Numbered from the stretch's first letter, positions 34,336 to 45,829 are shown. The stretch: 64,000 bases of DNA from Heterocephalus glaber (GCF_000247695.1 NW_004624782.1:11747665-11811664); one strand, 5' to 3'. Program-made: numbers and translations. Notes: generated from the letters alone by a model not told the origin.

Positions 34336-34469
34336 TAATTTTGGAGGCACTCCAATGGGGCTCACAGCAACTGTCATCGACTCTTTTAGAACATGATGCC
34401 CAGATGACAAATAGCTCTCCAAGGAGGCCTGGCCACCAGAGGGCATCTAGGAGCTGTCACCTCTGATGA

Positions 34470-34700
34470 TGACAATAATAGCTAACAGTGACTGAGGAAT
34501 TGCTATCCGGAGGTGCTGCCCGTGAGTTTCACCATCAACTCTTTCAGTCCTGGTGAGAGCATATGAAAGTGGGCCCTGTGATTCTTGTCTCCAGAGGGCA
34601 CAGAGCCCAGGAGTGACTTGCCTGAGATTACACAGCTAACCAGGGAAAGGCTAGGACTGAATCCCAGCAGGCTCGCTCAAGCTCATACATCACACTGCTT
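34470..34700 (-). repeat. MIR SINE
   Basis: 'gatgacaataatagctaacagtgactgagg', 'agtgacttgcctgagattacacagctaaccagg' and 'aggactgaatcccagcaggc' form a nearly complete reversed MIR. Confidence 0.7.
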
Positions 34701-34794
34701 CTCTTCCATGGACCCAGGGCAGACAACACAAGTCTTGGGGCAGTATTCCTTTATTCATTTGACAAACATTTATTGGTCATGATATGCCAAACAA

Positions 34795-35425
34795 TCTATG
34801 AGGTCTGATTGAAAATATGGTGAACATTAAAAAATGTTAAAAATCTAGTACAGTAAAAGACACATTGCCAATAATCGCCTTAAAATACTTCCCCTAGCTT
34901 CGACCATACTTATTCCATCACTCCTGCACTTTCTGAGCTGTTCCTTTCTTGTCTTTAGTTGCACTGTCCTGACTGCCTCGATATCCTGGATCACTTCAAA
35001 AAGTTGACTTCTCGTGGTCTTTTTGGACTTTTGGGAAGAGACAGAAGTGGCGTGGTGCCAGGTGAGGGGAATAGGGTGGATGAGGGTGCATCACGACACT
35101 CAGGAGCCTGCCTTTCTGTTCGTTGGCTCTCAGCAGCAGCAGCATTTTCAGTCACACCTCATGAAGACACTTGTGAAAGAGGGCTCCCAGAGCAGCTGCA
35201 GAAAGCGGTAAGAATGCTGGGATGAGTACATTCAAAGCAAAAGAGGGTGTTTTGAGGTTAATGTCAATATGTTTTTTATTACTTTATATCGCCCTGTTTT
35301 TATGTCTGAGGATGATGTCTTAGCCTGGCATGTATTTATATTTCCCCTTCCCCTCTACCCTGCCCCTTTGGCAATATGTTTTTTACTATAATAAAAGTCT
35401 CATATATTTTGGTCACACCTCATAT
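34795..35425 (-). mobile_element. Mariner-type transposon relic with broken transposase
   Basis: The minus strand at 35093-35019 reads PHPPYSPHLAPRHFCLFPK, the C-terminal catalytic signature of mariner transposase (family form YSPDLAPSDxxLFP). Both aspartates of the motif, including the third catalytic D of the DD34D triad, are histidine here. Downstream come SQLFEVIQDIEAVRTVQLKT-like residues and then a stop-broken GKYF, the usual end of the protein. Terminal 'atattttggtcacacctcatat' (about 35402) suggests one end. Stops and shifts make it inactive. A relative lies at 43.7 kb. Confidence 0.8.
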
Positions 35426-35437
35426 ACGCCATTAATA

Positions 35438-35540
35438 GTCATTCATTCAGTTCTTCAACAAGTACTTTTTGAATGCCTACTTTGAACCAGACACTGCACT
35501 TAGTGCCAGGGGACAAAACCGTGAACAATCCTGACCTCGC
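35438..35540 (-). repeat. L2 LINE 3' end
   Basis: 'tcattcattcagttcttcaacaagtac' through 'gcctactttgaaccagacactgcac', 'agtgccaggggacaaaaccgtgaacaa' is the reverse complement of the L2 3' terminus. Confidence 0.6.
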
Positions 35541-36134
35541 TCTACCCTCAGTATTTACTTGCTAGCTGTACCCAGTACACAGTCAGGGGAAAATCTCAGG
35601 GCTGTCATGCACAGTTGTACAGCGCACACACTTCACAAGGGGACACAACAAGTAGAGTGACTGAGGTGACACCCACCCCCTTCGCTGCCCTATCAAATCT
35701 TGAGCTCTGGTGAAGAACTGAATCTATCCCCATAACCACCTCCTAGAACCAAGGTATCTTGTGGTAACAGTGCCCCATGCGCTCAGCAGGAGGGACTCAC
35801 TCTGATTGACACGAAGGAGTCACGTTAAATAACCACTACCGGCTAAAAGCTGCTCCCATTCCCATCCCACACTACAACTCGGTTTTGGTTGCCCGGGTTG
35901 GTTGGTTGCCGGCAGAGCTGCCGTAAGCCAGGCCTCTCGCCTCGTTTGCCTGTTCTGCAGAGATCTGAGCCCCAGACTTCTGCCCCCTGCATTTCAGCCC
36001 CAAAGAGCGTCCCCTTGGGCACTGTGCCTTCTGCTCCTCCTCCATCATTTCCAAAGACACTCATCACAGACCCCGGGGGACCTGGCCGGCCACTCAGCAA
36101 ATGCCACCCATTGGCTCCCTGAGGCATCAACCTC
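35541..36134. other. Intergenic, no gene seen
   Basis: No named repeat. A 108-codon plus-strand frame (35902-36228) runs into a CT microsatellite and is treated as chance. Confidence 0.4.
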
Positions 36135-36600
36135 TCACTTTTTTTTGCAAGTCTCCATGAAAAATAATTTGCAACAGCCTCTCTCCCTCCCTCTCTCTCT
36201 CTCCCTCTCTTTTCTTCCCCCCAGTTAAACTAGGCCAACAGTGTTCAAGGACTCCCAGAGATGTTTCTCTAACTGACAGCTTTATGGGGCAATAGCTGCT
36301 GATGTTAGATGTGTCTTCAGATAGGCAGGTCTTTTTATACTGTGTGGGTCCCCATAAAAATGATTGGTTTTACGTTGTTATTCTAATATTGCTGTGATTG
36401 TAACATTGGAGCCGACAGTCTCCGGAGATGGGCATCACAGCCGGGTACACAGAGCGGGAGGTTCCTTTCCTCTTCTCTGGCAGGAGGGTGAGGCCAGCAG
36501 GGCTCTGTCCACAGGCAGGTAGGAGCTCAAAGCTTGTTGGTTTTGTGTCATTGTAAAGATAACGGTTAATAAGTGATAGCATCATAAATAATCAAAATTG
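36135..36600. promoter_or_regulatory. Candidate conserved non-coding element with CT repeat
   Basis: A CTCTCC microsatellite at 36180-36220 is followed by non-repetitive DNA with AT-rich cores: 'gactcccagagatgtttctc' near 36249, 'aaaaatgattggttttacg' near 36356, 'ttctaatattgctgtgattg' near 36381 and 'cataaataatcaaaattg' near 36583. There is no repeat match that I recognise. Regulatory role is an inference. Confidence 0.33.
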
Positions 36601-36634
36601 CCTTACAGACTGGATAAAACAGAAACCCAAGAAG

Positions 36635-37030
36635 AAGAGAGATGGCCAGAGGCCAGAGGAACGAGAAGGAGACATAGAGACAGGCAGAGGGTGAGCTGGG
36701 GCGGGGAGGGTGACTGCTGCAGAGGAGATCAGGAGGCAGAGACAGTGGGGATGAGCGAGGAGAAGGAGACCGGGAGAGGCACCTACTCAAGGCCCGAGGC
36801 AGAACCCAGGCCGACCCCAGCAGTGAGGCGAGACAGAGAGACGGAGAGGAACCACAGAAGGCCGATGTGGCAGGCACACCCCAGAAACCAAGCAAAGAGA
36901 GAACGAGGTGAGAGGACACAGGGAGGCAGGGGCAGGCAGACATTTCAAAGGAGCAGCAGGAGGAAGGAGAGCAGGGGAAGAGCACAAAGAAGGAAGCGAA
37001 GGCTGGGAGAAAAGAGGATTCCCTAGCAGC
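36635..37030 (+). repeat. GA-rich low-complexity block
   Basis: About 400 bp dominated by GAG, GGA and AGAC units (for example 'gagacagagagacggagagg' near 36830). It accounts for the 139-142-codon open frames on both strands here. Confidence 0.8.
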
Positions 37031-37074
37031 AGAGCCCAGAAGTCAAGGGCAGGGACTCGGGCCCAGGATCTCCC

Positions 37075-37165
37075 GGTCCCAGCCATGGTTCTGCTTTTGC
37101 TGGCAGCTGAGCGACCTCAGTTTCCTTATCTGTAAGATGGGATGACACAGGCCCAGGGCCCACCC
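37075..37165 (+). repeat. MIR SINE fragment
   Basis: 'gctgagcgacctcagtttccttatctgtaagatgggatgac' is the MIR core. Confidence 0.62.
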
Positions 37166-37384
37166 GCCCTGCGTCTATGGCCCAGCATCTCCACCTGGCT
37201 CCTGGGATGGGAAGCCTTGCGATAGCTCCTGATGAGCTCATGTGACACCTTCAGTTCGGGCCAGAATTAATGACCTTCTTCCAACAAAATGCACTTCCAG
37301 CATTAGGAGGCAAACGCCTGTGGCTTCTGTCTTGCTGGCACTGTGAAGGGCTCGGGAGCTTCGGTCTGGAAGCAGGAAGTTGTG

Positions 37385-37655
37385 GTGTTGTCGGCTGTGG
37401 TTTGGAGAGAACCGTGTGGAGGAGACGGGTGTCTCTGACAGGGGCCACCAAGGGCCCAAGGCAGCCTGCCCTCACATGGGGAGTCTCAAAGAACCCTGGC
37501 AGCAACCTCAGCCACTGTGGCCTTGAGAAAGACCCTCAGCCAGGGAACCCAGCTGAGCACACTCAATTCCTGACACGCAGATAGGCTCACGTTTGTCACT
37601 TTAAGCCCGTGTCTTGGGGTAACATGTTGTGCAGCAGTTAAGATCAGCATAGATC
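37385..37655 (+). repeat. MLT1-type LTR, 3' part
   Basis: 'ggccttgagaaagaccctcagcc', 'caattcctgacacgcagata' and 'gtttgtcactttaagcccgtgtcttggggtaacatgttgtgcagcag' is the characteristic MLT1 3' end. Confidence 0.68.
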
Positions 37656-37999
37656 TTGGCGCCTGGAAGTCGGGGACTGCAGTAATCAAGAGGCAGGCGG
37701 TGGCTGGTGATGCCAGAGTGCACCGGGGAAGGGTGACATTGGCTCCGATGGGCTGTCACTGACATCTGCATGAGAGGCAGTGAGGGTTAGGGTTCAAATG
37801 GAAATGAGGAGCGTGTTATTACAAAAGGGACGATTCTGCCTAGATGGGAACAGAAAGCTCTGTGATGCTCATGCCTTCAATAGCTTGAAAATAGGCCAGG
37901 AGCCAGAGGAACTGGGCCAGAATGAGGAGCGTGGGATGAAGCCCCTCCAGGGGCCCTGTTTTGCACTGCTCAGCACTGTGGACAACCCCCCTTTGTTTG

Positions 38000-38190
38000 T
38001 TCATAGGACTGAGTACTGAACCCAGGACCTTTGCACTGAGCTACAGTTCCAGCCCTCTCCCCTTTTTTTGACTTTTCGATAAGGTCTGGCTAAGTTGCTA
38101 AGTTGGCCAGGCTGGGTTTGAACTCGATCCTCCTCCCTCAGCCTTTCAGAGTGCTGGGATTACAGATGTGCACCGCCATCCCCAGCCAGA
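38000..38190 (-). repeat. B1-dID dimeric SINE
   Basis: On the minus strand: 'tggggatggcggtgcacatctgtaatcccagcac', 'ggctgagggaggaggatcg', 'cctggccaacttagc', then the ID half 'gggctggaactgtagctcagtgc' and 'gggttcagtactcag'. Confidence 0.87.
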
Positions 38191-38714
38191 CCTACCATTT
38201 TTATAATAACACTTTCTGTCACTGCCATCACATGCCTCTGCAAACCACAGCACGGATCTACCCTCTGACACTTGATGTCCAACATGAGTCTTGCGGGACT
38301 CAAATCACAAAGGTGTCAGCAGCTACATTTTTTCTGGAGATGCTGGGAGAGGAACCAGTTTCTTGAAGCTCTCTGCAGGCTTTGGCTCATGGCCTCATCC
38401 TCTGTCTCCAAAGACAGCACTGAGGCAGCTTCCAGGCTCTCTCTGTGGCCTCTGCTTCCACTGCTGCATCCCTGCCCTGACCCAGGCCCTTGAGATGACA
38501 CGGGGCTCCTCTGGATATTGCAGGACACCTCCTCCTTAGGCAAGATCCTGATCTTAAGCTCTCTCACCCTTGGCCAGCACATGGGTGTCTTGGGGACATT
38601 CTTCTGTCTTCCAGGCCATTCTTACCGCATTTATCCCGCCCTCATCTGTGCACTATCCTCTGTTCCTGAGGGGCTGTGAGCTCCAGGAGAGGCCAATAGG
38701 CTCTGGGATTGCTG

Positions 38715-39215
38715 CTTGTTACAGTTTGGATACAAAGCATTCCCCAAAGGGTGGTGTGCTGAGGTCCTAGCCCAGGGCAGCAGTGTTCAGAGGCGGAGCC
38801 TTCACAAAGTGATGGATCTGAGGCTCTGACCTCACAAACGGATCAAACCACTGACACGCTCAGAGCTGAATGGACTCTCAGGCAGTGCTGGAAACTTTAG
38901 GAACTGGGGTTTAGCTGGAGAAGTAGTCACTGGGGCACGCCTTTGCAGGGGATGTTTTGTCCTTGGTCTCTTCCTCCTCTTCTCTTTCTCCTTCTTCTCC
39001 CTCCTCCCTTCCTCTCCCCCCCTCCCCCGCTCTGTCTCTGTCTCTGTCTCTCTGTCTCTGTCTCTCTCCCTGGCTGCCCTTTGGTCATGCTCTGCCTCAC
39101 TATAGGCCTAGAAACAATGGAGCCAAGTTACCATGGACTGAAACCTCTGAAACCATGAGCCAAAATAAACCTTTTAACTTCCTTATCTCAGTTATACACA
39201 GCACTGTGCCACCAG
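38715..39215 (+). repeat. MaLR-type LTR, complete, with internal pyrimidine expansion
   Basis: Starts 'gttacagtttggatacaaagcattccccaaagg', with 'cagtgttcagaggcggagcc', 'ggatcaaaccactgacacgctc', 'gaatggactctcaggcagtgctgg', 'gtagtcactggggcacgcc', then a TC/TCTG expansion at about 38965-39070. It ends 'catggactgaaacctctgaaaccatgagccaaaataaacc' with an AATAAA. It is a solo LTR with no coding part. Confidence 0.87.
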
Positions 39216-39619
39216 CACTTGGGAGGGCCAAGAGCACACTAGATACTTCAAGAAAGGTTTACTGAGGGGATGAAAACCAGTAGTATTTCACAGGCCATGG
39301 TGAAAATTATAGGGTAAAAGAGACAGAGCTGTAGGTCAGGCGGGCAGCTCTGCTCTGTGAGCCCCACGACAAGGCCCATGCTGAAGGGGCAGTGGCCCCA
39401 AGTAAGCCTCCCCATGCCACAGGCCGGAACTGTGTGCTCCCAAGCTCCATCACCCCAGCCTGCATCACTGGCCAGGCGCATCTGCCACCCAGCTGACAGC
39501 AGGGACGGGCGCAGATGTCCTCGTGACAGCCGTCTAACCCTCCTCGGTCCTCTCTGCTCCCTCCCAGCTCCATTCTGGGGCCCCACGGTACCCTCTCCTG
39601 AGCTGCCATGCCTCCTGCT

Positions 39620-39865
39620 CAGTGGTAATAGAAGTTAACACTTGTTAAAGATGGACCACGAGTTCAGTGAGCTTCATGCATTCTCTACTTTGATCTGTAG
39701 GGTTCTTGGAGGAAGCTACTATTGTTTCTCTCCATTTTACAGGTGAGAAAACTGAGGTTCCGAGAGGTGGCGTAATTTATGGAAGTCAACCCAGATGGTA
39801 TGAGAACCAGGATTTAAACCCAGTAAAGCCAACTCCGAGCTGAGGCATTAACCAGCCACACTCTC
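39620..39865 (-). repeat. MIR SINE, near complete
   Basis: 'taatagaagttaacacttgttaaag', 'ttgtttctctccattttacaggtgagaaaactgaggttccgagagg', 'aaccaggatttaaacccag' covers the reversed MIR from tail to head. Confidence 0.78.
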
Positions 39866-39914
39866 TTGCTTCCCCGGACCCAAGGCATAAAGTTAGGACA
39901 CAGGGGCCTCCTCC

Positions 39915-40255
39915 AGGGATCTACAACCTATACCTACAGCAGGGACCACCACGTAGGACCCAGGCCACACAGCAGGAAGTGAGCGGCAGGCAGGTAAGAC
40001 AAGTTTCCTGTGTGTTTCCAGCCATTCTCATGGCTGGCATTACCACTTGAGCTCAGCTGCTCATCAGATCGGAGGCAGCATTAGGTTCTCATAGGGTAGG
40101 AGCCCTACTGTGAACTGGGCATGAGAGGGATCTAGGTTGCATGCTCAAAACTACCCTGAAACTACCCCACCCCACTCCCACCCAAGTCCATGGAAAACCA
40201 CCTTCCATGAAACTGTCCTTGGGGACATAAAGGTTGGGGACTGCTGCCTTATAGG
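39915..40255. repeat. hAT-type non-autonomous DNA transposon
   Basis: Ordered matches to an abundant mammalian element: 'caggccacacagcaggaagtgagcggcaggcagg', 'ttgagctcagctgctcatcagatcggaggcagcattaggttctcatag', 'ctactgtgaactgggcatgagagggatctaggttgcatgctc', and the right end 'aggttggggactgctgcc' opposing a degraded left end near 39917. Confidence 0.65.
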
Positions 40256-40299
40256 GCAGGCCGCTAGGAAGACGAACAGGTTTCAGCTGAGGATGTTAG

Positions 40300-40430
40300 G
40301 CACATTAATCCCCATCTTGTGCCTCAGTTTTCTGATCTATAAAATGGAGATTCTAATGCTCTCCGTACCCAGATGTGAAGGTTGAAGTGTGTCGACACGG
40401 TACCACCACATGCCTGGTACACCGCAAGCT
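40300..40430 (+). repeat. MIR SINE fragment
   Basis: 'cttgtgcctcagttttctgatctataaaatggagattctaatgc' is the MIR core, followed by a diverged tail 'cacatgcctggtacaccgc'. Confidence 0.6.
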
Positions 40431-43284
40431 CCTGACAGTGAAGAGCCGGGACTAGCTACTAAGACAGAACCAGGGGACAGCAGCCCACGGGTGGACGCGC
40501 TGGAGGAGGCAAAGTCTCCTCACAGGATCACCATGGCTGTCAGCTCCTCTTCATGCTTTTCACCACAACCTCTCCAACAAAACAAAAATCACTGTTGACC
40601 TCCACCAGAGAGGACTGTGTCGCCGTCAACAGTGTCATTCTCTGAGCCCCGTAACTTGCTATGTTGACAGAGCAACAGCCTAGAGAGTGTTTCAAGCCCA
40701 TTTGGCAAATGCGATTCATTCCTTCCACATTAAATTGTCTTTTCCTAATTGTCCATACGGATGCCCAGGCAGGAGGAGAAAGGCATAGAATGAGAGACTG
40801 TTAATGCCACTTCCTTGCCAGCCTCGCGAGCATCTGGCTGCACCTGCTGGGTAAGGCCATTCTCAGGCTGGCATGCTCCTACTACCTCGGGTCCAGGGTA
40901 TTTTGGGACAGCGTGGCAGGGAGAAGACCAGGACAGTCACACCCATGGGGTCCTCCCTGGCTCTGAAGCCCCACCTGGCTCACTCTGCTGTGCTTCTCCT
41001 CTGAGTTCCGGCCTCACTTCCCTTCTGCCACCTCTCGGCCATTCCTGACCTCAGCATAGCCATACCTGAGCCATTCATGGCCACCAAACCAGCAGCCTAA
41101 CCCCCTTCCCTGAAAAGTGTCCCTCTGCCCCACCTCAAGACACACACGCGCACACACACACGCACACTGACTAATGCCAACCAGATCCTCTCTGCATTCA
41201 TATGGATCCCGGGATGCAAAAGATGGGCCTCTGACTGAGATCTGCTCAGGCAAAATGGGAAGGTAACAGCTGTCATCGAGGAAAAGTCTGAAAGGGAAGA
41301 GGCAGTCTGTCCTGGCTCTACTTCCACCGAGTTGGCTTTATTCCACAGTGGCCTGTGTGACCTCCAGCAGTTCTGGCCTAACATCCCGCTACCTTTGCAG
41401 CACAGCACAGAGAGAACGAGTTTCTCCCAGAGTCCCCGCACGACCTCAGCTGGTCCACGTGTCTGTCCCCTGTTCCAAAAGTCACAGTGGCTAGGAGCCA
41501 CACTGTTGGGATTGACCTGCCTGGACTCAGGTTCGTTTCCAGAGCTGGCGGAATGGAGGGAGAGGGAGAGTCCGGCCTCAGCTGCATGGATTTAGGGGTG
41601 GGAAGGGGGTGGAGGTGCTCTCTGCAGAGGGAAACCAAGGAGCTGCTCCCAGCACAGGAGCCTAGAGGCACAGTCTGCCCGGGACCTCAGGGCAGGACTC
41701 GGCACTCGCCCATGTGGGCTCAGGACACGGAATGTGCAGACGGCGGTGTGTGCGGAGAGGCAGCGAAAGCCTGTCTGCTGAGCAAAATCGCAATAAATAA
41801 AATGTCCAGGATGAGGAGCAGAGGCGCAAAAGCTCTCCCAAGGTCACTGAACATTTTCAGCATTCTGGCCCCCCAGGCGAAGGCAGCTTTGCCGTCACGC
41901 CAGTAACTCCAGGACAGGGGAAGCTGTGCCCGCCATCCGCTTCCTTCAGCCAGCAGCGTTTCCACCTCCCCTTCTTGGAACCCCTTCTCTCCTCTCACCG
42001 TTCTCTGGTTCTAGAAAGGCTGAGCCCGTTTCTCCCACCAGTGGAAATGAAAGCTGATATGACCCTGGAATTGCTGAAAGCCATGACAGAGCCTAAGGAA
42101 AGCTGCGAGGCCGGATGGAAACACTTTAAAAACATTGTTTCAGCTTCTGAATCCAGCCACAACTGAAGCCAAACTCTACCCAGTGAAACTTCCGGCTCTG
42201 CAAAGGGATAAGTCCTGCTCTTTCCTTGTGCAAGTCACAGTAGGAGTCGCTGTGACCAGCAATCCAGAAGGCCCTGATTAATGGACTCTCCTGCAAGCCA
42301 TTCCCCCACCTTGATTTCCACTGTTTGCTGAGTCATCCACAAAGAAGCAGACGCAGTGAGAAGGAAAAGCAGGAGCGTGAGAGGGCAGCACTCCCCAGAT
42401 CCTCAGTCCCAGGTCTGCGACACATCCGCCTGCCAGCTCCACCCTCCCCTGCCTGAGCCAGGTGGGACGGGACCCAGCAGCTTTGTGCACCCATCCAGGG
42501 CATCCTGGAGTCAAGACTCTCACTGGGCTTCTCAGGTCCCTCCACCATGAATACCACTGTGGGGAGGAGCCCAGGGGACTGCCTGGTCCCCGGCCCTGTG
42601 TAGGTCGGTCACGCTCTGCCTGGTGTGTGGATTCTCCAGGCACCAGAACTCTGCTCCTGCTACGATCCTCCTGCCAGTCCTGGATCCGAATCCTGGGACC
42701 ACAGGGTGCCAGGATACACCAAGGCCTTGGCCATGTCCTGTGAGGTACAGAGGTGCCAGGCTGCAGCAAGACAGCCTTGGCATTGAGCCACTGGCCACTC
42801 CCTCAGCCTTCTGAGACTCTGCTTGCTCACCTGGGAGATGGGGGGTGATGCCTACCTCAGGGGAGCAGTCAGGCCCGAGTGAGAGGCTGGCAGCAGCACA
42901 GAGCCTGGCACAGGCCCATGGGTGTGGCATGAAAAGAAAGGAGGGAGGGAGGGAGGGACTAACATAATCCTGAGCATGCAGTACACATTCAGTCTACTCA
43001 CAAGTCTAACTTCATCCCCATGGGCCTCCAGGTCCACCCCAGAAAATCTGGGGTACATGCCCAGCACGGGCTTCCCAGCACTGTCCACTGTGGCCACCAG
43101 CATGGGAGCAGCCGATTCTGCTCACACAGCATCTATTTTGTGCCGGGTCCCAAACTGGTGCAAAGTCAGCCCAGCCCACAGCTGTGTTTCCCTCGGCCTG
43201 AAAGGAGTTTAAATATCTAAACAACTCACCCACTGTTAAATATCATAAGATCACACATCAGAATCTCTTTTAAGAATCTAAAGA
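40431..43284. other. GC-rich intergenic DNA, no gene seen
   Basis: Contains a CA run (41140-41168), a GGGA microsatellite (42938-42958) and probable MIR traces near 42800-42900. Open frames up to 163 codons (42769-42278, minus) are scattered on both strands without recognisable domains. I see nothing I can call a gene. Confidence 0.45.
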
Positions 43285-43486
43285 TCTAGCTGAGTGTGGT
43301 GGCCCCCACCTGTAATCCCAGCATTCTGGGAGGCTGAGGCAGGAGAATCCCAAGTTCCAGCCCATCCTGGGCAATTTAGCAACTTAGCAAGACCCTGTCT
43401 CAAAATTAAAAAGGGGCTAGGGATGTAGCTCAGGAGAGAGGTCCTAGGTTCAATCCCTAGTACCACAAAAAAAAAAAAAAAACCTG
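43285..43486 (+). repeat. B1-dID dimeric SINE
   Basis: 'agctgagtgtggtggcccccacctgtaatcccagcattctgggaggctgaggcaggagaatc' (B1), 'gcaagaccctgtctcaaaattaaaaa' linker, then 'ggggctagggatgtagctcagg', 'ggttcaatccctagtacc' (ID) and a long A tail. This is the clearest full dimer in the window. Confidence 0.93.
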
Positions 43487-43639
43487 AAGATCTAGATTTA
43501 CAAGGTATGACCAAAAATACAGTGAATGGAAAAGCAGGCTTGTAGAAACATATGACAGTGTGTCCTTATCCAACTTTTTCACCAGCTCCACCACTGTGCA
43601 ACTTCTAGCTCTTTCCTAAAGTCAAAATGACCTGAAAGG

Positions 43640-43885
43640 GAAATATTTTGAATTGATTCAACACATCAAGCCAGCTGCAACAGCGCAATTAAAGACACAA
43701 AAACGGACTCACAGAACTGCTTCAGAAAGTGGCAAGGAGGATGGAGTAAGTTTTAGAAACAAAGGGGAATATTTTAAGGGACGTTAATGGCAATGTATCT
43801 TTTATTGTTAAAATTTTCTAAATGTAAGCATTCAACATTTGTATCACACCTTGTACTAGCAACAAACAACTAGAAACTGAACTCT
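43640..43885 (+). mobile_element. Mariner-type transposon 3' relic
   Basis: 'aactgcttcagaaagtggcaaggagg' followed by 'aggggaatattttaagg' translates to NCFRKWQGGWS and then GEYFKG, the conserved end of mariner transposases, with a frameshift after it. 'catttgtatcacaccttgtac' near 43836 resembles the terminal region at 35.4 kb. Only the last part of the element is left. Confidence 0.72.
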
Positions 43886-43899
43886 AAGACATAGCACCA

Positions 43900-44334
43900 T
43901 TTTCAAATGCTCAGAAAAATGAAATAGAATAAATCTGACAAATATCACATTGTTTATATATTGAAAACTGCGAAACAGACGGAAGAACTCAAAGAAGATC
44001 TAAATCAATGGAGACATACCGTGTTCATGGATTGAAACACAGGGAAAAATTCCATTCTCCCCAAATCTATACACAGGTCTCCAGGTCCCTATCAAAATCC
44101 CAGCAAGACACTTGCAGATATAGACAAGCTTACTCTAAAATGTACAGAGAAAGGTGAAAGACCTATATCAAAAACGATTGTGAAAAAGATGAATAAAATG
44201 GGAGAAATCATGCTACTCACTTTTAAGACTTCACCACTCATCAAGAGAGAACAGTTTGGCAGAGGAATAGACACATAGATCAGTGGAACAGAAGAGAAAA
44301 CCCAGAAACTTCCCCCACAAGTACTGTCAGCTAA
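43900..44334 (+). repeat. L1 LINE-1 ORF2 fragment
   Basis: 'accgtgttcatggattgaaacac', 'attctccccaaatctatacacag', 'ccctatcaaaatcccagcaag', 'gacaagcttactctaaaatgtac', 'ttgtgaaaaagatgaata' and 'gacacatagatcagtggaacagaagag' are consecutive L1 ORF2 landmarks. It is ended by a SINE insertion. Confidence 0.8.
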
Positions 44335-44535
44335 TCTTGTGGGGTGGGTCACACTGGGGATTGAACCTAGGGCCTTCACATTGAGCTACATCCCCAGGCC
44401 TTTACCTTTCGCTTTTAATTTTGAGATGGTAACTTGCTAAGTCACTACATTGCCCAGGCTGAGCTTGAACTTGCGATCCTCCTAACTTAGCCTCCTAGAG
44501 GGCTCAGATCACAGTCGTGTGCCACCCCCCTGGGA
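44335..44535 (-). repeat. B1-dID dimeric SINE
   Basis: On the minus strand the B1 half ('cacacgactgtgatctgagccc', 'aggaggatcgcaagttcaagctcagcctgggcaatgtag') precedes 'ggcctggggatgtagctcaatg' and 'ggttcaatccccagtgtg'. It interrupts the L1 fragment. Confidence 0.85.
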
Positions 44536-44599
44536 TTGGCCCACTGGCTTTTTTACAAAGGCCTAACAGTAAAATTCTGAGATAAGGGCTTTTACTTTA

Positions 44600-44820
44600 T
44601 TTCCTAGAACAGTAATTAGCACTTAATACACAAGTGATAAATATTTGTAGAATATTGGCTAGGTTTTTGCACTAGGTGTCAGGCATGGTTCCAAATGTTT
44701 GACTCCCTTAGTCTTAGCCCATGAGACACGTGTCACTACTGTCCTGGTGAGACAGGAAATGCGGGGCCCAGAGAGGGCACTAACTTCCCCAGTGTCTCAC
44801 AGGACTCACCGCGAGTGATT
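44600..44820 (-). repeat. MIR SINE, diverged
   Basis: 'tttgcactaggtgtcaggcatggttccaaatg', 'ctgtcctggtgagacaggaaatgcggggcccagagaggg' follow the reversed MIR order. Confidence 0.55.
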
Positions 44821-45049
44821 TCCTGAATCCTCCCCCTGATCCCAGGAGTGGGTGGGGCCCAATTTGTGCCACTGGGACAGTGATGAATTGCGGGCCTGCA
44901 GAGGGGAACCGTAGTTAGATTGAGACTCTGTCTGCCCCCAGGAGCCTGGCCACTGTTTCCAGAGCCTCTGGGCTGCATTCTTAGCCCGACTGGCAGAGCC
45001 ACAGCCAGCCTTCCCGTCTTTCCCGAGCCTCCTTGGCATACTGGCTTAA

Positions 45050-45600
45050 ATGCCAGGGCCCCGGTGGGGTGCAGTTCACCGAGCAGCTCATTTATTTATA
45101 AATTGCTTTCCATATTTCCAAATCAATGTTGTGAGGGGCGATTCGTCTTCATTCGCACACGCCCCGGTGCTTGCGGCCTGGTCCCCACAGAGGTTCCCGC
45201 AGGCTGACGAAGAGGATTCTGGGAGACAGGCTCCCGCGTTAGCAGACTGCATCATTACTACCGGCACCGTCGTTTCTGCCAGCCTCGCTCACCATGGCCT
45301 CCGCACCGCCCTGGCGCTGGGTGCGCTCTGCTTCGTATGCAGCAGACTCGGCAAAGATGGGATTGCCGCTTCTGAGATGCTATGGGCGGCGGCCTTTGGG
45401 ATACTGATTTTTTTCTGCCTGTCTAAAATCAGGCGTATTGCACAGAGTTCATACATTCTTAAGCTGGGGGCTGAATCCCGACTTGCTGATGATCCACCCA
45501 CACCACACGCCAGAGGGTTTTCTTGTCTTCCTAAAGAGGGGAGAGAGGTGCTTTCCTGAAAGTCGTTTTATAGGCACAGTTTAAAGCAGAGCACTTCCTG
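45050..45600. other. Unique-looking segment with open frame, unresolved
   Basis: A 169-codon plus-strand frame spans 45050-45559, and includes a hydrophobic patch (ALALGALCFVC, then AAFGILIFFCLS). No start context, promoter, splice site or family supports a gene. AT-rich 'cattatttataaattgc'-like sequence lies at 45091. It could be conserved non-coding DNA or chance. Confidence 0.25.
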
Positions 45601-45829
45601 TTTGCCAACTAAGCACGGTACAGGCAACACTCAGTAAGCCCTGCAGCGACCCGCGGGGGTTGGAATTATCAGGAGCTTTTCCCAGGAGGAAGCCGGTGTT
45701 GGGATTTCCCCAGGATTACAGGGAATTTGAGCGCAGGCTGCCTAACCTCAGAGACCGTGTCCTCAGCCGCTACCTACCCTGCCCCGCTGCTCTGTTAGTT
45801 CTGACAGGGGATCAGGTAGAAAGGCAACT

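Noticed and set aside
36566..37026. 139- and 142-codon frames on opposite strands
   Set aside because: Both are translations of one GA-rich low-complexity block (arginine/glutamate on one strand, serine/leucine on the other).
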